DNA of 64,000 nucleotides from Longilinea arvoryzae (GCF_001050235.1 NZ_DF967972.1:1192475-1256474); one strand, 5' to 3'. Shown: positions 8,778 through 16,823, counted from the stretch's first letter. Program-made: numbers and translations. Notes: generated from the letters alone by a model not told the origin.

Positions 8778-8814
8778 AAAAATCTCGAAGGATTTTACAA
8801 TCTTCGAGATTTTT
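8778..8814 (+). terminator. Rho-independent terminator after lplA
   Basis: AAAAATCTCGAAG pairs perfectly with CTTCGAGATTTTT across an 11-base loop, and the stem ends in a run of T. Confidence 0.85.
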
Positions 8815-8819
8815 ATATT

Positions 8820-9372
8820 TTCCCCTGCATTCCTGGGCAAATAAGAAAATTGTCCCGCCTTTTAAGTCTGATAACAGAAGGGGGTAAACACGTGCGGGGC
8901 TTAATTGTTTTCAAGAAAATCATTTTTGGGGTCCGGAATCAAATTTCAAATGCGGGCATATCTCTATTGCTCGAAAATACGGAGCCCCTATGAAGGACTC
9001 TATTTTGTGAAGTGAAATTCAAGAAACAGGTTTGCCTTGAATGATTCAACCCCGATCTGAAAGCGCGTGCAACTTTTCCTGTGCGGTCGCGTATAGATTA
9101 CTGCGATGATCAACGTTTTATTCGCTTTGGCAGGCATGCTGAGACTGTTCGTAGGGTCTTGAATCACCTCCCGGTCGGGTCTCAAGGTATTCACTTCACG
9201 CCCTGGAAACGCATCAGGCGGGACAAGGAAATCCCGATTGGATCGTCGTATCGGCTACCGATACGCCCAAAACGGTCAAGACTCCTGAATCTCGAGGGTA
9301 TCTGTTTTTCCCCCACGCAAATCGGGAGAAATAGATCAAAGTCATTATTCAATCATGAAAAGGGAAATTGCT
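8820..9372. other. Gene-free stretch
   Basis: No coding region is convincing here: short open frames on both strands have no ribosome-binding site or recognisable domain. The one structural feature is a perfect 8-base hairpin, CGTATCGG-CTA-CCGATACG at 9247-9265, about 100 bases before the CPBP gene. It could be an operator for that gene. The start of the stretch is AT-rich. Confidence 0.5.
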
Positions 9373-10233
9373 ATGAATTCAAGTGCCAATATCCAATCTT
9401 CTCTATCGGGAAGAGCGCCTAGAAACGAAACAAAAATACTTGCTTTATTTTTGGTCCTTACTTTCGGCCTAACTTGGGGTCTTGCTACGCTCTTCCTCCT
9501 GTTCCCAGACCAAATCAACGCCGTCTTTGGTGAAGTCAGCTTCAGCCACCCGCTGATCCTTCTCGCGATCTACGCCCCCGGCATTGCCGGTGTGTTTACG
9601 ATCTGGCGATATTTTGGACTGAAGGGGCTGGGCAGCTTCTTTCACCGTCTGACGTTGTGGCGCGCGCCTCGTCTGTGGTGGCTGTTCCTCGTCCTGGGGA
9701 TTCCCGCCGTGGTTTTTGCCGGTGCTGCGATCAAGGGTACCATCCGTGACCCATTCCCATTCTCACCCTGGTATCAAGTGCTGCCAGCGCTCGCACTCGC
9801 CTTGTTCCTCGGCCCCCTCGAAGAGTTTGGCTGGCGGGGGTTAGCTCTACCCTTCCTGCAGCGAAAATTCTCTCCCTTCTGGGCTGGCTTGATCCTGGGT
9901 GGAATTTGGGCCTTCTGGCACATCCCTGCATTTCTGATCAGCGGGATGCCACAGACCACCTGGTCAGCAGGGCCTTACTTCCTGGGTATCATTGCCATTT
10001 CGGTTATCTTGACTCCGCTGTTCAATTCTTCACGCGGCAGCCTGCTGATTGCCATCCTGTACCACTTCCAAATGATGAACCCCATCTGGCCTGATGCCCA
10101 ACCCTGGGACAACCTTTTGTGGATCGCGGCTGCTGTACTCATCGTCTGGCTGAATCGGCGAACGATGTTCAAACGAGGGCTTGGGGTAACGGACGTGTTG
10201 ATGCCAAATGATCCTGGCCGACTTTCAGCGTAA
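9373..10233 (+). CDS. CPBP-family intramembrane metalloprotease
   Basis: 286 residues, about eight membrane segments. The family's catalytic motifs are present: EEFGWRG (EExxxR) at about 152-158, FWHIPAF (FxxxH) at about 187-193, and a further His in LYHFQMMN. These form the metal site of CAAX protease/bacteriocin-processing proteins, which cleave within the membrane. The ATG at 9373 has AAGGGA 8 bases upstream and is preferred to one six codons earlier. Flanked by terminators on both sides, so monocistronic. Target unknown. Confidence 0.88.
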   Translation: MNSSANIQSSLSGRAPRNETKILALFLVLTFGLTWGLATLFLLFPDQINAVFGEVSFSHPLILLAIYAPGIAGVFTIWRYFGLKGLGSFFHRLTLWRAPRLWWLFLVLGIPAVVFAGAAIKGTIRDPFPFSPWYQVLPALALALFLGPLEEFGWRGLALPFLQRKFSPFWAGLILGGIWAFWHIPAFLISGMPQTTWSAGPYFLGIIAISVILTPLFNSSRGSLLIAILYHFQMMNPIWPDAQPWDNLLWIAAAVLIVWLNRRTMFKRGLGVTDVLMPNDPGRLSA

Positions 10234-10289
10234 AGAGAGCATCCGTTCTTGTTCGATTGGCCGCGCCGCCTGGAACGCTTTCAAAAATA

Positions 10290-10319
10290 CCGCCCCTCAA
10301 GAATGTTTTTGAGGGGCGG
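10290..10319 (+). terminator. Stem-loop after the CPBP gene
   Basis: CCGCCCCTCAA pairs with TTGAGGGGCGG across an 8-base loop. The following tract ATTGTT is only weakly T-rich, so termination is likely but not certain. Confidence 0.65.
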
Positions 10320-10487
10320 ATTGTTACTGGCTCTTCCGGTTTCCGGTTGGCGTGCTAGACAGGGTCAGTAATATCGCCACTTTATCGGATTGCTGTAATC
10401 AGTGGTCTGCTCTCCCATTTATTTTTCTTCTCCATGTCCACCAACACTCCACCGGGTGGCCTGTCTCAATGCTGATCCTTCTTTCTT

Positions 10488-11144
10488 TTACCGGTGGGAT
10501 AAACGGCTGGCCAGGCGGTTGCCCAGCGCCTGAATGCCCTGCACCAGCACGATCAGGAGCACGACGGTCACGATCATGACCGTGGTCTCGAAGCGTTGGT
10601 AACCGTAGCGGATGGCCAGGTCGCCCAGGCCGCCGCCGCCGATGGCTCCGGCCATGGCCGAGTAACCGATCAGGCTGATGATGGTCAGCGCCACACCCAA
10701 AACCAGCGAAGGCAAGGCCTCGGGAATGAGCACCTTGAGGATGATTTGCCAGGGCGAGCAGCCCATGGCCTGGGCCGCCTCCACCAGGCCGCGGTCCACT
10801 TCGCGCAGCGCGCTTTCAGCCACGCGCGCAAAGAAGGGAATGGCAGCCAGCGAGAGCGGTACGATGGCTGCGGTTGCGCCGATGGAAGTGCCTACCAGCA
10901 GGCGGGTAAGGGGGATGACCACGACCAGTAAGATAATAAAGGGCAGCGAACGGGCTGCATTGATCATCGCGCCCAGAACCAAATTCAACGGTGTATTGGG
11001 AGTGAGCCCCTGGCGGTCGGTTGTGACCATCAGCACGCCCAGCGGCAGCCCCAGCGCCACGGTGAAAAGTGTGGCCACGCCCACCATGTAAAGCGTGTCC
11101 AGCGTGCCCGTCCAGAGATTGGGAAGCCAGATCGACCAGTCCAT
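10488..11144 (-). CDS. metI: Methionine ABC transporter permease MetI
   Basis: 218 residues, about five membrane segments. The binding-protein-dependent permease EAA loop is seen as EAAQAMGCSPWQIILKVLIPEALPS, and the C-terminal GGGGLGDLAIRYGYQRF is characteristic of MetI. It forms the membrane channel for methionine with the MetN ATPase dimer. The start codon overlaps the metN stop (TGATG), so the two are translationally coupled. It is the last gene of the metQ-metN-metI series. Confidence 0.93.
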   Translation of the reverse strand: MDWSIWLPNLWTGTLDTLYMVGVATLFTVALGLPLGVLMVTTDRQGLTPNTPLNLVLGAMINAARSLPFIILLVVVIPLTRLLVGTSIGATAAIVPLSLAAIPFFARVAESALREVDRGLVEAAQAMGCSPWQIILKVLIPEALPSLVLGVALTIISLIGYSAMAGAIGGGGLGDLAIRYGYQRFETTVMIVTVVLLIVLVQGIQALGNRLASRLSHR

Positions 11145-12121
11145 CAGTTCATCTCCACGTTCAAACCCAGACTCCGCAAGTAGACCAGGGCAGCGTCCAC
11201 CTGGGCGCCGGCGAGTTTCACCTGCAGCCGGCCGATGCGCTGGCCGCCAATCGTCTGGATGCTGCCGCCCAGAATGTTGACATCCACATCGAACTTGCGC
11301 ACCAGGCTGGCCAGCACCGGCTGACCGGCGGCATCGCCCACAAAGGTGATGGTGACGTTCCTGCCGCCATTTGCGTCCAGGGGCGCTTCGATGGGCGGAA
11401 AGATGGCCTGCGAAAGCAGCGTGCCGGGACGCGCCACCAGATTCACCACGGAACCCTGCTCGATGATCTTTCCGTCGGAAATGACGGCCACCTGATCACA
11501 AATCTGGCGCACCACATTCATCTCGTGCGTGATGAGCAGGATGGTCAGGCCCAGGCGGCGGTTGAGATCGCGCAGCAGTTCGAGGATGGCGCTGGTGTTC
11601 TGCGGGTCAAGCGCCGAGGTGGCTTCATCGCACAGCAGCACGTCGGGTTGGGTGGCCAGCGCGCGGGCGATGCCGACGCGCTGCTTCTGTCCGCCGGAAA
11701 GCTGCGCGGAGTAGGCGTTCGCCTTGTCGCTCAGCCCGACCAGGGCCAGCAGTTCGCGCACGCGTTCGGCTCGTTGGACCGGATCGACGCCGGTGATTTC
11801 CAAGGGAAAGGCCACGTTGCCGGCCACCGTGCGCGAGCTGAGCAGGTTGAAATGCTGAAAGATCATGCCGATGCGCTGGCGGGCCAGGCGCAGTTCGGCC
11901 GGCGTGAGCGCGGTGAGTTCCTGCCCGTTGACGCGGATGCTGCCCAAAGTGGGCCGTTCCAGCAGGTTGACGCAGCGAATCAGCGTGCTCTTGCCGGCGC
12001 CGCTGGGCCCCACCACACCGAAGATTTCGCCTTTGGCCACATGCAGCGTCACGCCCTGCAGGGCTTCCACCGCCTGCTCGCCGCTGGTATAAGTCTTATA
12101 GACGTCTTGAATATCGATCAT
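11144..12121 (-). CDS. metN: Methionine ABC transporter ATP-binding protein MetN
   Basis: 325 residues. ABC ATPase domain with Walker A GPSGAGKST (about 38-46), signature LSGGQKQR, Walker B VLLCDEATSALD and the H-loop in ITHEMNV. Residues from about 245 form the ACT-like NIL domain that binds methionine and inhibits uptake when cytosolic methionine is high. Together these identify MetN. It lies 230 bases downstream of metQ, separated by a hairpin repeat, so it may need its own promoter or readthrough. Confidence 0.94.
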   Translation of the reverse strand: MIDIQDVYKTYTSGEQAVEALQGVTLHVAKGEIFGVVGPSGAGKSTLIRCVNLLERPTLGSIRVNGQELTALTPAELRLARQRIGMIFQHFNLLSSRTVAGNVAFPLEITGVDPVQRAERVRELLALVGLSDKANAYSAQLSGGQKQRVGIARALATQPDVLLCDEATSALDPQNTSAILELLRDLNRRLGLTILLITHEMNVVRQICDQVAVISDGKIIEQGSVVNLVARPGTLLSQAIFPPIEAPLDANGGRNVTITFVGDAAGQPVLASLVRKFDVDVNILGGSIQTIGGQRIGRLQVKLAGAQVDAALVYLRSLGLNVEMN

Positions 12122-12136
12122 GGAAGAACTTTCTAG

Positions 12137-12338
12137 CCACAGAGATCACAGAGGACTCAGAGTAGGAAGAGAGGAAGAGGGTCAAAGAGCGCAGGACGTC
12201 GGGTGGAGGGGCAATCATCGATGTTTCCGGGCATTATGCTCTCATGGAAGGTTTTTCACAGCCCCTCCACCCGACCTACATAGAATCTCTATTCTCTCTC
12301 CACTAAATTTCTTCTCCGTGTCCTCCGTGTCTCCGTGG
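12137..12338. repeat. Dispersed hairpin repeat, copy 2, between metQ and metN
   Basis: Left arm CCACAGAGATCACAGAGG (from 12137) is partly complementary to the right arm at 12311-12338, which is the CACGGAG version. The arms therefore differ at several positions and would form an imperfect hairpin. A second inverted repeat is nested inside (12198-12275). The element splits an otherwise contiguous transporter operon. Confidence 0.8.
12198..12275. repeat. Nested 78-base element with 15-base terminal inverted repeats
   Basis: GTCGGGTGGAGGGGC at 12198-12212 is matched perfectly and inverted at 12261-12275. The 48-base interior has no coding potential. It has the look of a small non-autonomous insertion within the larger hairpin repeat. 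Confidence 0.65.
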
Positions 12339-12351
12339 TTGATTCCTCTTA

Positions 12352-13284
12352 TTAAAACGCGGGGATGACCGCGCCCTCGTATTTGTCTTCGATGAACTTC
12401 TTGACCTCGGGCGAGGTCAGCAGTTGGGCCAGTTTCAGGATACCCGGATCGCTCTCGTGCCCCTTGAGAACCGTGAGAACGTTGGCGTACGGATTATCCT
12501 GGCCGCTTTCCAGCGCCAGCGCCTGGCTGGCGGGCTTGAGGCCGGCTTCGATGGCGAAGTTCCCGTTGATCACCGCGATGCTGACATCGTCCAATGCGCG
12601 CACCAGTTGGGCCGCTTCCAGTTCCTTGATGTCCAGGTGCTTGGGATTCTCAACGATATCCTGCACGGTGGCCGCGTAGCCCACGCCGTCCTTCAACTTG
12701 AGCAGGCCGTTGGCCTCCAGCAGCTTCAGCGCGCGCCCGCCGTTGGTGGCGTCATTGGGGATGGCCACCACGGCCCCATCCGGAAGATCGCTCAGAGACT
12801 GGATCTTGTTCGAATAGATGCCCAGGGGTTCGATGTGCACGGCGACCACGGCGACCAGGTCGAGGTTATGCTGCTTGCCGAAATCCTCCATGTAGGGCAC
12901 ATGCTGGAAGAAGTTGGCGTCGATGGTCCCATCGGCCAGCGCCAGGTTGGGCTGAACGTAATCGGTGAACTCGACCAGTTTCAAATCCAGGCCGGCTTTG
13001 GCGGCCAGATTTTCCTGGACGAACTTGAGGATGTCGCCGTGCGGGACGGGGGAGACGCCGATGGTCAGGTGAATGGGCGCGCTGGTCGGTGAAACAGTCC
13101 CATCGTTGGCGGTCGGGGCAGCCGTTGCGGTATTGGTTTCGGCTGCGGCGGGAGCCGTCGTTGCAGTCGGCGCAGCAGACGGGCTGCAGGCGGTCAGCAG
13201 GAGCGCTGAAAGCGTAAGGACCAGGATGAAGATCGAAAGGGTCCGTAAAGGACGCTGTGTGGACGATTGGTTCGAGGATTTCAT
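12352..13284 (-). CDS. metQ: Methionine-binding lipoprotein MetQ
   Basis: 310 residues. A signal peptide ends in the lipobox LLTACS (Cys about 33), followed by a Thr/Ala/Pro-rich spacer to about residue 68. The NlpA/MetQ domain follows: TIGVSPVPHGDIL, KLVEFTDYVQPNLALADGTIDANFFQH, VAIPNDATNGGRAL and a C-terminal KKFIEDKYEGAVIPAF. It captures methionine outside the membrane and delivers it to MetNI. It is preceded by a long leader with a terminator hairpin 43 bases from the ATG, so expression is probably controlled by attenuation. Confidence 0.94.
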   Translation of the reverse strand: MKSSNQSSTQRPLRTLSIFILVLTLSALLLTACSPSAAPTATTAPAAAETNTATAAPTANDGTVSPTSAPIHLTIGVSPVPHGDILKFVQENLAAKAGLDLKLVEFTDYVQPNLALADGTIDANFFQHVPYMEDFGKQHNLDLVAVVAVHIEPLGIYSNKIQSLSDLPDGAVVAIPNDATNGGRALKLLEANGLLKLKDGVGYAATVQDIVENPKHLDIKELEAAQLVRALDDVSIAVINGNFAIEAGLKPASQALALESGQDNPYANVLTVLKGHESDPGILKLAQLLTSPEVKKFIEDKYEGAVIPAF

Positions 13285-13326
13285 TTTTCTCTCCAGTAAA
13301 AGGTTACTCTGTCGGTAAAAGGGGAT

Positions 13327-13355
13327 AATAAAACGCCGCCAGGATGCTGGCGGCG
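13327..13355 (-). terminator. Terminator hairpin in the metQ leader
   Basis: On the reverse strand CGCCGCCAG-CATC-CTGGCGGCG forms a perfect 9-base stem with a 4-base loop, followed by TTTTATTAT. It lies between the promoter at 13547-13575 and metQ, so it must be bypassed for metQ expression. An upstream segment (13394-13404) is complementary to its left arm and loop and could act as antiterminator. Confidence 0.85.
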
Positions 13356-13540
13356 CTGCGGTCTATGGAAACGCAAGTCGTGTGTTCGGCCCACCAGGCA
13401 TCCTCGAAATTCAGGAAGAAGCGATGGGCTCGTTTGTTACCGGTCAGACACGCTCACACAGGGCCGGCGACGAAACCCATCGCCTGCGCATCAACCATGC
13501 ATGCATGTTCGTGTAAGCGGAAGTCTGGACAATCAACATG
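13356..13540 (-). promoter_or_regulatory. Structured metQ leader, candidate riboswitch or attenuator of unrecognised class
   Basis: About 185 transcribed bases lie between a strong promoter and a terminator. One 8-base stem is perfect: GCGATGGG (13483-13476) with CCCATCGC (13428-13421), enclosing an inner CCGG/CCGG pairing. The apical loop has GTGTG, which could pair with CACAC further downstream as a pseudoknot. AGGATGCCTGG (13404-13394) complements CCAGCATCCT in the terminator with one bulged C, giving mutually exclusive folds. I do not recognise the conserved cores of SAM-I, SAM-II, SAM-IV or a canonical T-box. Confidence 0.6.
13444..13539 (-). CDS. Possible 31-codon leader peptide upstream of metQ
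   Basis: An ATG at 13539 begins a 31-codon frame with three Met residues (1, 12 and 17) inside the metQ leader. The expected transcription start is at or within one base of this ATG, so it would be leaderless. Translation could influence the downstream fold, as in attenuation. Its composition is not strongly biased, so this could be chance; the structured-RNA reading is the main alternative. Confidence 0.25.
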   Translation of the reverse strand: MLIVQTSAYTNMHAWLMRRRWVSSPALCERV

Positions 13541-13546
13541 GCCCCG

Positions 13547-13575
13547 ATAATACCTGCCTTTCGGGGACGTGTCAA
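13547..13575 (-). promoter_or_regulatory. Sigma-70 type promoter for metQ
   Basis: The reverse strand reads TTGACA (13575-13570), a 17-base spacer and TATTAT (13552-13547). This is a near-consensus vegetative promoter. Transcription would start near 13540, giving a metQ leader of about 255 bases. Confidence 0.8.
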
Positions 13576-13614
13576 GGGATCAAAAGTCGCAAATCTCCAA
13601 ATTGCAAGGCCGGC

Positions 13615-14394
13615 TCAACCGGCTTGGACGGCAAGAGCATGCGCGCAGTAATATTCCATGGCGGCGCGCAGGTATTCGGCCAGGCCGGGGCGGATCTTTT
13701 CGTAGAAGGCGCGGAACTCGGGATGGTCGGTGTAGAGCTGGGCCAACCCGCCGTAGACTTCAGCCGGAGCCGGGTAGAATTTCTCGATCCAGGCATGATG
13801 GCGCGCCACCAGCGTCTGGACTTCGGCATCGCCGGGATCGCGATCCATTAACTCGGAGATGGCCAGGGTCACAGCGCCCATCTCGCCCTTTACGCTCTCC
13901 CATTTCTCCGCGCCCCAACCGCGAATGCGATCTTCGCTGGATTTGACGGTCTCTTCGCCGTAGGCCTGGGCGGCTTCGCGGCGGTAGCGCTTGGCCTGTT
14001 CGGGGGCAAAGCCTTTATATAGTTCTTCGTCTTTCATGATTTCGGTTCCCTTCGTGGACTGTGCCAGGGTTTTATCGATGGTTTCAATCAGGCGCTCCAG
14101 ACGGGCGGCCTTCTCCCGCAGCTTTTCGCGGTGATCGCGCAGCGCGCGGACCGGGTCGAAATCCGGCCGGTCGAGCAGGGCCTGGATTTCAGCCAGCGGC
14201 ACATCCAGTTCGCGGTAGAAAAGGATCTGCTGCAGGCGCAGAAGGTCGACATGCCGGTAGATGCGGTAACCGGCGGGAGAGCGCTGCTCGGGTTTCAACA
14301 GGCCGATCTGGTCGTAGTGATGCAGCGTCCGGACGCTGATGCCGGCCAGGTTGGCGAGCTGTCGGATGGTATAGGTATCTGCGCGCATTTTCAT
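13615..14394 (-). CDS. MerR-family regulator with TipA-like ligand domain
   Basis: 259 residues. The N-terminal MerR helix-turn-helix is clear (TIRQLANLAGISVRTLHHYDQIGLL, then SPAGYRIY), followed by the coiled-coil dimer helix to about residue 115. Residues 120-255 match the TipAS antibiotic-recognition domain (YKGFAPEQAKRYRREAAQAYGEE, HHAWIEKFY, FRAFYEKIRPGLAEYL). TipA-like proteins sense thiopeptides or other drugs and activate export or their own gene. No transporter is directly beside it, so the target is unclear. A second ATG two codons in is an alternative start. Confidence 0.9.
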   Translation of the reverse strand: MKMRADTYTIRQLANLAGISVRTLHHYDQIGLLKPEQRSPAGYRIYRHVDLLRLQQILFYRELDVPLAEIQALLDRPDFDPVRALRDHREKLREKAARLERLIETIDKTLAQSTKGTEIMKDEELYKGFAPEQAKRYRREAAQAYGEETVKSSEDRIRGWGAEKWESVKGEMGAVTLAISELMDRDPGDAEVQTLVARHHAWIEKFYPAPAEVYGGLAQLYTDHPEFRAFYEKIRPGLAEYLRAAMEYYCAHALAVQAG

Positions 14395-14456
14395 GATGGG
14401 GTTAGTTTACACGATAACGTTACGTCAGAGTCAAGGGAAGAAGAGAATGCGGAAAA

Positions 14457-14493
14457 GGAAAAACCCCTGAAGACGGGGCAGTGTCTTCAGGGG
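14457..14493 (-). terminator. Terminator of the SQR-dsrC-dsrE operon
   Basis: On the reverse strand CCCCTGAAGAC pairs with GTCTTCAGGGG and is followed by TTTTTCCTTTT. It lies 43 bases after the dsrE stop, closing the sulfur operon. Confidence 0.85.
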
Positions 14494-14535
14494 CCAAAGT
14501 GTCATTTCAGATCCGGCGGAGCCGATAACGGCGCT

Positions 14536-15039
14536 CTAAATGAAGATAATCTGTGCGCCTTCGGTCATATCCATGAAGTCGCCGGCGGTGACGATATCCT
14601 CGACGCCGTCCACGAAATCTTCCTTCTTCAAGTCGAACATATCCACCGACATCTTGCAGGCATACAGGTGCGCGCCGGCATCGACCAGCATCTGCAGGTA
14701 TTCGTCCACCGGCGGGACGTTGATTTTGGCCATTTTCTTCTTCATGAACCAGGAGGTGAAGGCGGTCATGCCCGGGATGATGCTCAGCAGGTTCGGAATG
14801 CCGAGCGTTCCGGTGGGCAGGCCCATCATGCGCATCTTCATGCTGGTTTTCGAGATTGGGGACATTTCCAGGTGTTTCTGGCGGTCCTTGGTGATGATAT
14901 CCATGCCCCAGAAGGTGAAGAAGATGGTCACATCGATGCCGTTGCCAAGCGCGGCCCAGCCCATCACCAGCGCCGGGTAGGCCATGTCCAGATCACCCTT
15001 GGAACAAATAAACGCGACCTTGCGATTTTCAGTTTCCAT
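14536..15039 (-). CDS. DsrE/DsrF-like sulfur-relay protein (DsrE2 type)
   Basis: 167 residues from the ATG at 15039, which has GGAG 8 bases upstream. The sequence has the DsrE2/DrsH-like pattern: KVAFICSKGDLDMAYPALVMGWAALG, DVTIFFTFWGMD, then a Met/Lys-rich hydrophobic loop and the C-terminal VDAGAHLYACKMSVDMF with a conserved Cys. Members bind membranes and carry persulfide sulfur. It is third in an operon with SQR and a DsrC-like protein, so sulfur produced by sulfide oxidation is probably passed between them. Confidence 0.88.
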   Translation of the reverse strand: METENRKVAFICSKGDLDMAYPALVMGWAALGNGIDVTIFFTFWGMDIITKDRQKHLEMSPISKTSMKMRMMGLPTGTLGIPNLLSIIPGMTAFTSWFMKKKMAKINVPPVDEYLQMLVDAGAHLYACKMSVDMFDLKKEDFVDGVEDIVTAGDFMDMTEGAQIIFI

Positions 15040-15069
15040 AGATTGATGCTCCAATTCGGATATAAAGGA

Positions 15070-15378
15070 TTAGACACAGCCTTCGGGTTTGCCCAGGCCG
15101 GCGATCTTGGCGACCTTCTTGGCCGGGCCCTTGGGGAAGAGCGCGAACAGGTCCTTGGTGGAAATGCCCGTGCCGTTGGTGATCTGGCGCAGGGTGGGCG
15201 ATTTGCCGGTCGCCAGACCGGTCTGGCGGCAGAAATCGATGATCTTCCAATGTTCGGGTGTCAGCGTGTCGATGCCTTCCTGTTTGGCCAGGACTTCGGC
15301 GATTTCACGCGTCCACTGATTGGGGTCGGTCATATAGCCTTCGGCGTTGAACTTGATAGCAGCAAGTAATTCAGACAT
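15070..15378 (-). CDS. DsrC/TusE-family sulfur carrier with a single C-terminal Cys
   Basis: 102 residues, typical for the family. Seen: the central WTREIAEVLAKQEGI, LTPEHWKIIDFCRQ and the flexible arm ending GKPEGCV. The penultimate Cys (CysA) is present, but the second arm Cys (CysB) of true DsrC is replaced: the arm reads KKVAKIAGLGKPEGCV with Ala at that place. By the accepted DsrC-family division this makes it TusE-like, a persulfide carrier rather than a dissimilatory-reductase trisulfide substrate. No dsrAB genes are in the window. It lies between SQR and dsrE. Confidence 0.9.
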   Translation of the reverse strand: MSELLAAIKFNAEGYMTDPNQWTREIAEVLAKQEGIDTLTPEHWKIIDFCRQTGLATGKSPTLRQITNGTGISTKDLFALFPKGPAKKVAKIAGLGKPEGCV

Positions 15379-15414
15379 GGTTACTACCTCCTTGATGGTT
15401 ATAAAAAGGTCTGA

Positions 15415-16653
15415 TTAAGCGAGTGAGCGGTCTTTACCGGCAATCGAGAATTTGCTCGGCAGGGGGACGTCGATCCCCTTCATCATCAGGTCCCAGTACA
15501 TGTAATAGAAGCCCAACTTCCCGAGGTGGTTCAAACCCGATTCGCGCAGCAGGGTCATGGGGCCCACCCCTGGCACGGGGTATTTGCCCGGCAGCGGTTG
15601 GACGTCGTAGCTGAAGTCGATCAGGAAGGCTTTGCTGAAGCCGGTTTCGACGAAGCAAATGGCGTGGCCATCGAATTCGGCGTGCAGGGGCTTGCCCTGG
15701 ATGGCCGCCAGCAGGTTTTCGACCACGGTCTCCATCTGGAAGTGGATGACCGACCCGGCTTTGGAGGCGGGGATGTTGGCTGCGTCGCCCATGGCAAAGA
15801 TGTTTTCGAAGCGGTCGGACTGCAGGGTGTGCTTGTTGGTGGGCACGTAATTCAGGTCGTCGCCCAGGCCTGAGCGCTGGATCATCTTGGCGCCCATGTT
15901 GACCGGCACGGTCACCAGCAGATCGTAGGGGATCTCGCGTTCGTCGTACGAGCGGATGAGGTTGGCGCCGGAATCGACTTCCATGATATTGAATTCCGGT
16001 TCGACGTGGATGCCCTTCTTGGTCAGCATGTCGCCCAGCGCGGCCGCGGCCACCGGTTTGGTGAAGGCGCCCGGCAGCGGGGTGGCGTAAACCAGCTCGG
16101 TTTTGTTGCGAATGCCGCGCTGCTTGAGATACCAATCCGCCAGGAAGATGAATTCCAGCGGCGCAACCGGGCATTTGATGGGCATTTCGCTGATGTGCAT
16201 CACCAGACGCCCGCCGTTGAAGTTCTTGAGCGCTTTGGAGAGCGCCACCGCGCCGTCGTAGGTGTAGAAATCGAAGATGTTCTGGCGCCAGCCGCCGCCC
16301 AGCAGGCCTTCGGTCTGTTCGGGGGCGATATCGGTGCCGGTGGCGATGACCAGGAAGTCGTAGTTAATGACGCGCCCGCCGGCCAGGGTCACACGGTTTT
16401 CCTGGGGTTGGATCTGTTCGACGTCCGCCAGGACGAATTCGACATTGCGCGGCAGGTAGTTCTTCTTGGGGCGCACCACCGCTTCGGGCTTGTAAATGCC
16501 GAATGGGATAAACAGGAACCCGGGTTGGTAGTAATGCTGCTGGTCCTTGTCGACCACGATCACTTTCCAATCTCGCGAGTCGAGTTTGTTGACCATCTTG
16601 CGGGCGATCATCGTACCGGCGGTGCCGGCGCCCAAAATCAGGAGTGTTTTCAT
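15415..16653 (-). CDS. Sulfide:quinone oxidoreductase-like flavoprotein
   Basis: 412 residues. FAD-binding GAGTAG near the N-terminus (about 8-13), the second dinucleotide motif LVIATGTD (about 101-108) and the C-terminal IFAMGDAAN. The protein has only two cysteines, Cys161 (IKCPVAP) and Cys333 (ICFVETG), which fit the essential redox pair of SQR; the third Cys of some classes is absent. It would oxidise sulfide at the membrane surface and pass electrons to quinone, with sulfur going to the DsrC/DsrE proteins downstream. First gene of that operon. Confidence 0.87.
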   Translation of the reverse strand: MKTLLILGAGTAGTMIARKMVNKLDSRDWKVIVVDKDQQHYYQPGFLFIPFGIYKPEAVVRPKKNYLPRNVEFVLADVEQIQPQENRVTLAGGRVINYDFLVIATGTDIAPEQTEGLLGGGWRQNIFDFYTYDGAVALSKALKNFNGGRLVMHISEMPIKCPVAPLEFIFLADWYLKQRGIRNKTELVYATPLPGAFTKPVAAAALGDMLTKKGIHVEPEFNIMEVDSGANLIRSYDEREIPYDLLVTVPVNMGAKMIQRSGLGDDLNYVPTNKHTLQSDRFENIFAMGDAANIPASKAGSVIHFQMETVVENLLAAIQGKPLHAEFDGHAICFVETGFSKAFLIDFSYDVQPLPGKYPVPGVGPMTLLRESGLNHLGKLGFYYMYWDLMMKGIDVPLPSKFSIAGKDRSLA

Positions 16654-16701
16654 ATCCTCACCTCAGTTAAAGACCTTTTCATGAGTTCTGATGAACCATG
16701 A

Positions 16702-16813
16702 AACGTACGAAAGCCACGAAAGAAGAGCATCCTGTTTCTCGGATATCTATTCATAAAGGCAATCTTCATTTCAAATCATCTTGTTTTCGTGTGTTTCGTG
16801 TCATTCGTGGTCA
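16702..16813. repeat. Dispersed hairpin repeat, CACGAAA type, copy 3
   Basis: Left arm with TACGAAAGCCACGAAAG (from 16706) and inverted right arm TTTTCGTGTGTTTCGTGTC (16783 onward). This is a sequence variant of the CACGGAG family: tandem CACGAAA units with a short AT-rich spacer. It lies between the PocR regulator stop and the SQR start. Confidence 0.75.
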
Positions 16814-16823
16814 CCCATCTTTC

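Noticed and set aside
9081-9422. Open frame of 113 codons upstream of the CPBP gene
   Set aside because: No domain, no ribosome site, basic composition typical of chance translation, and it overlaps the supported CPBP start in another frame.
13320-13560. Assignment of the metQ leader as a canonical SAM-I riboswitch or T-box
   Set aside because: The conserved SAM-I core and the T-box AGGGUGGNACCGCG sequence are not present. A UGGU occurs but would be base-paired in the proposed antiterminator.
15070-15378. True dissimilatory DsrC
   Set aside because: CysB of the C-terminal arm is replaced by Ala and no dsrAB genes are present in the window.
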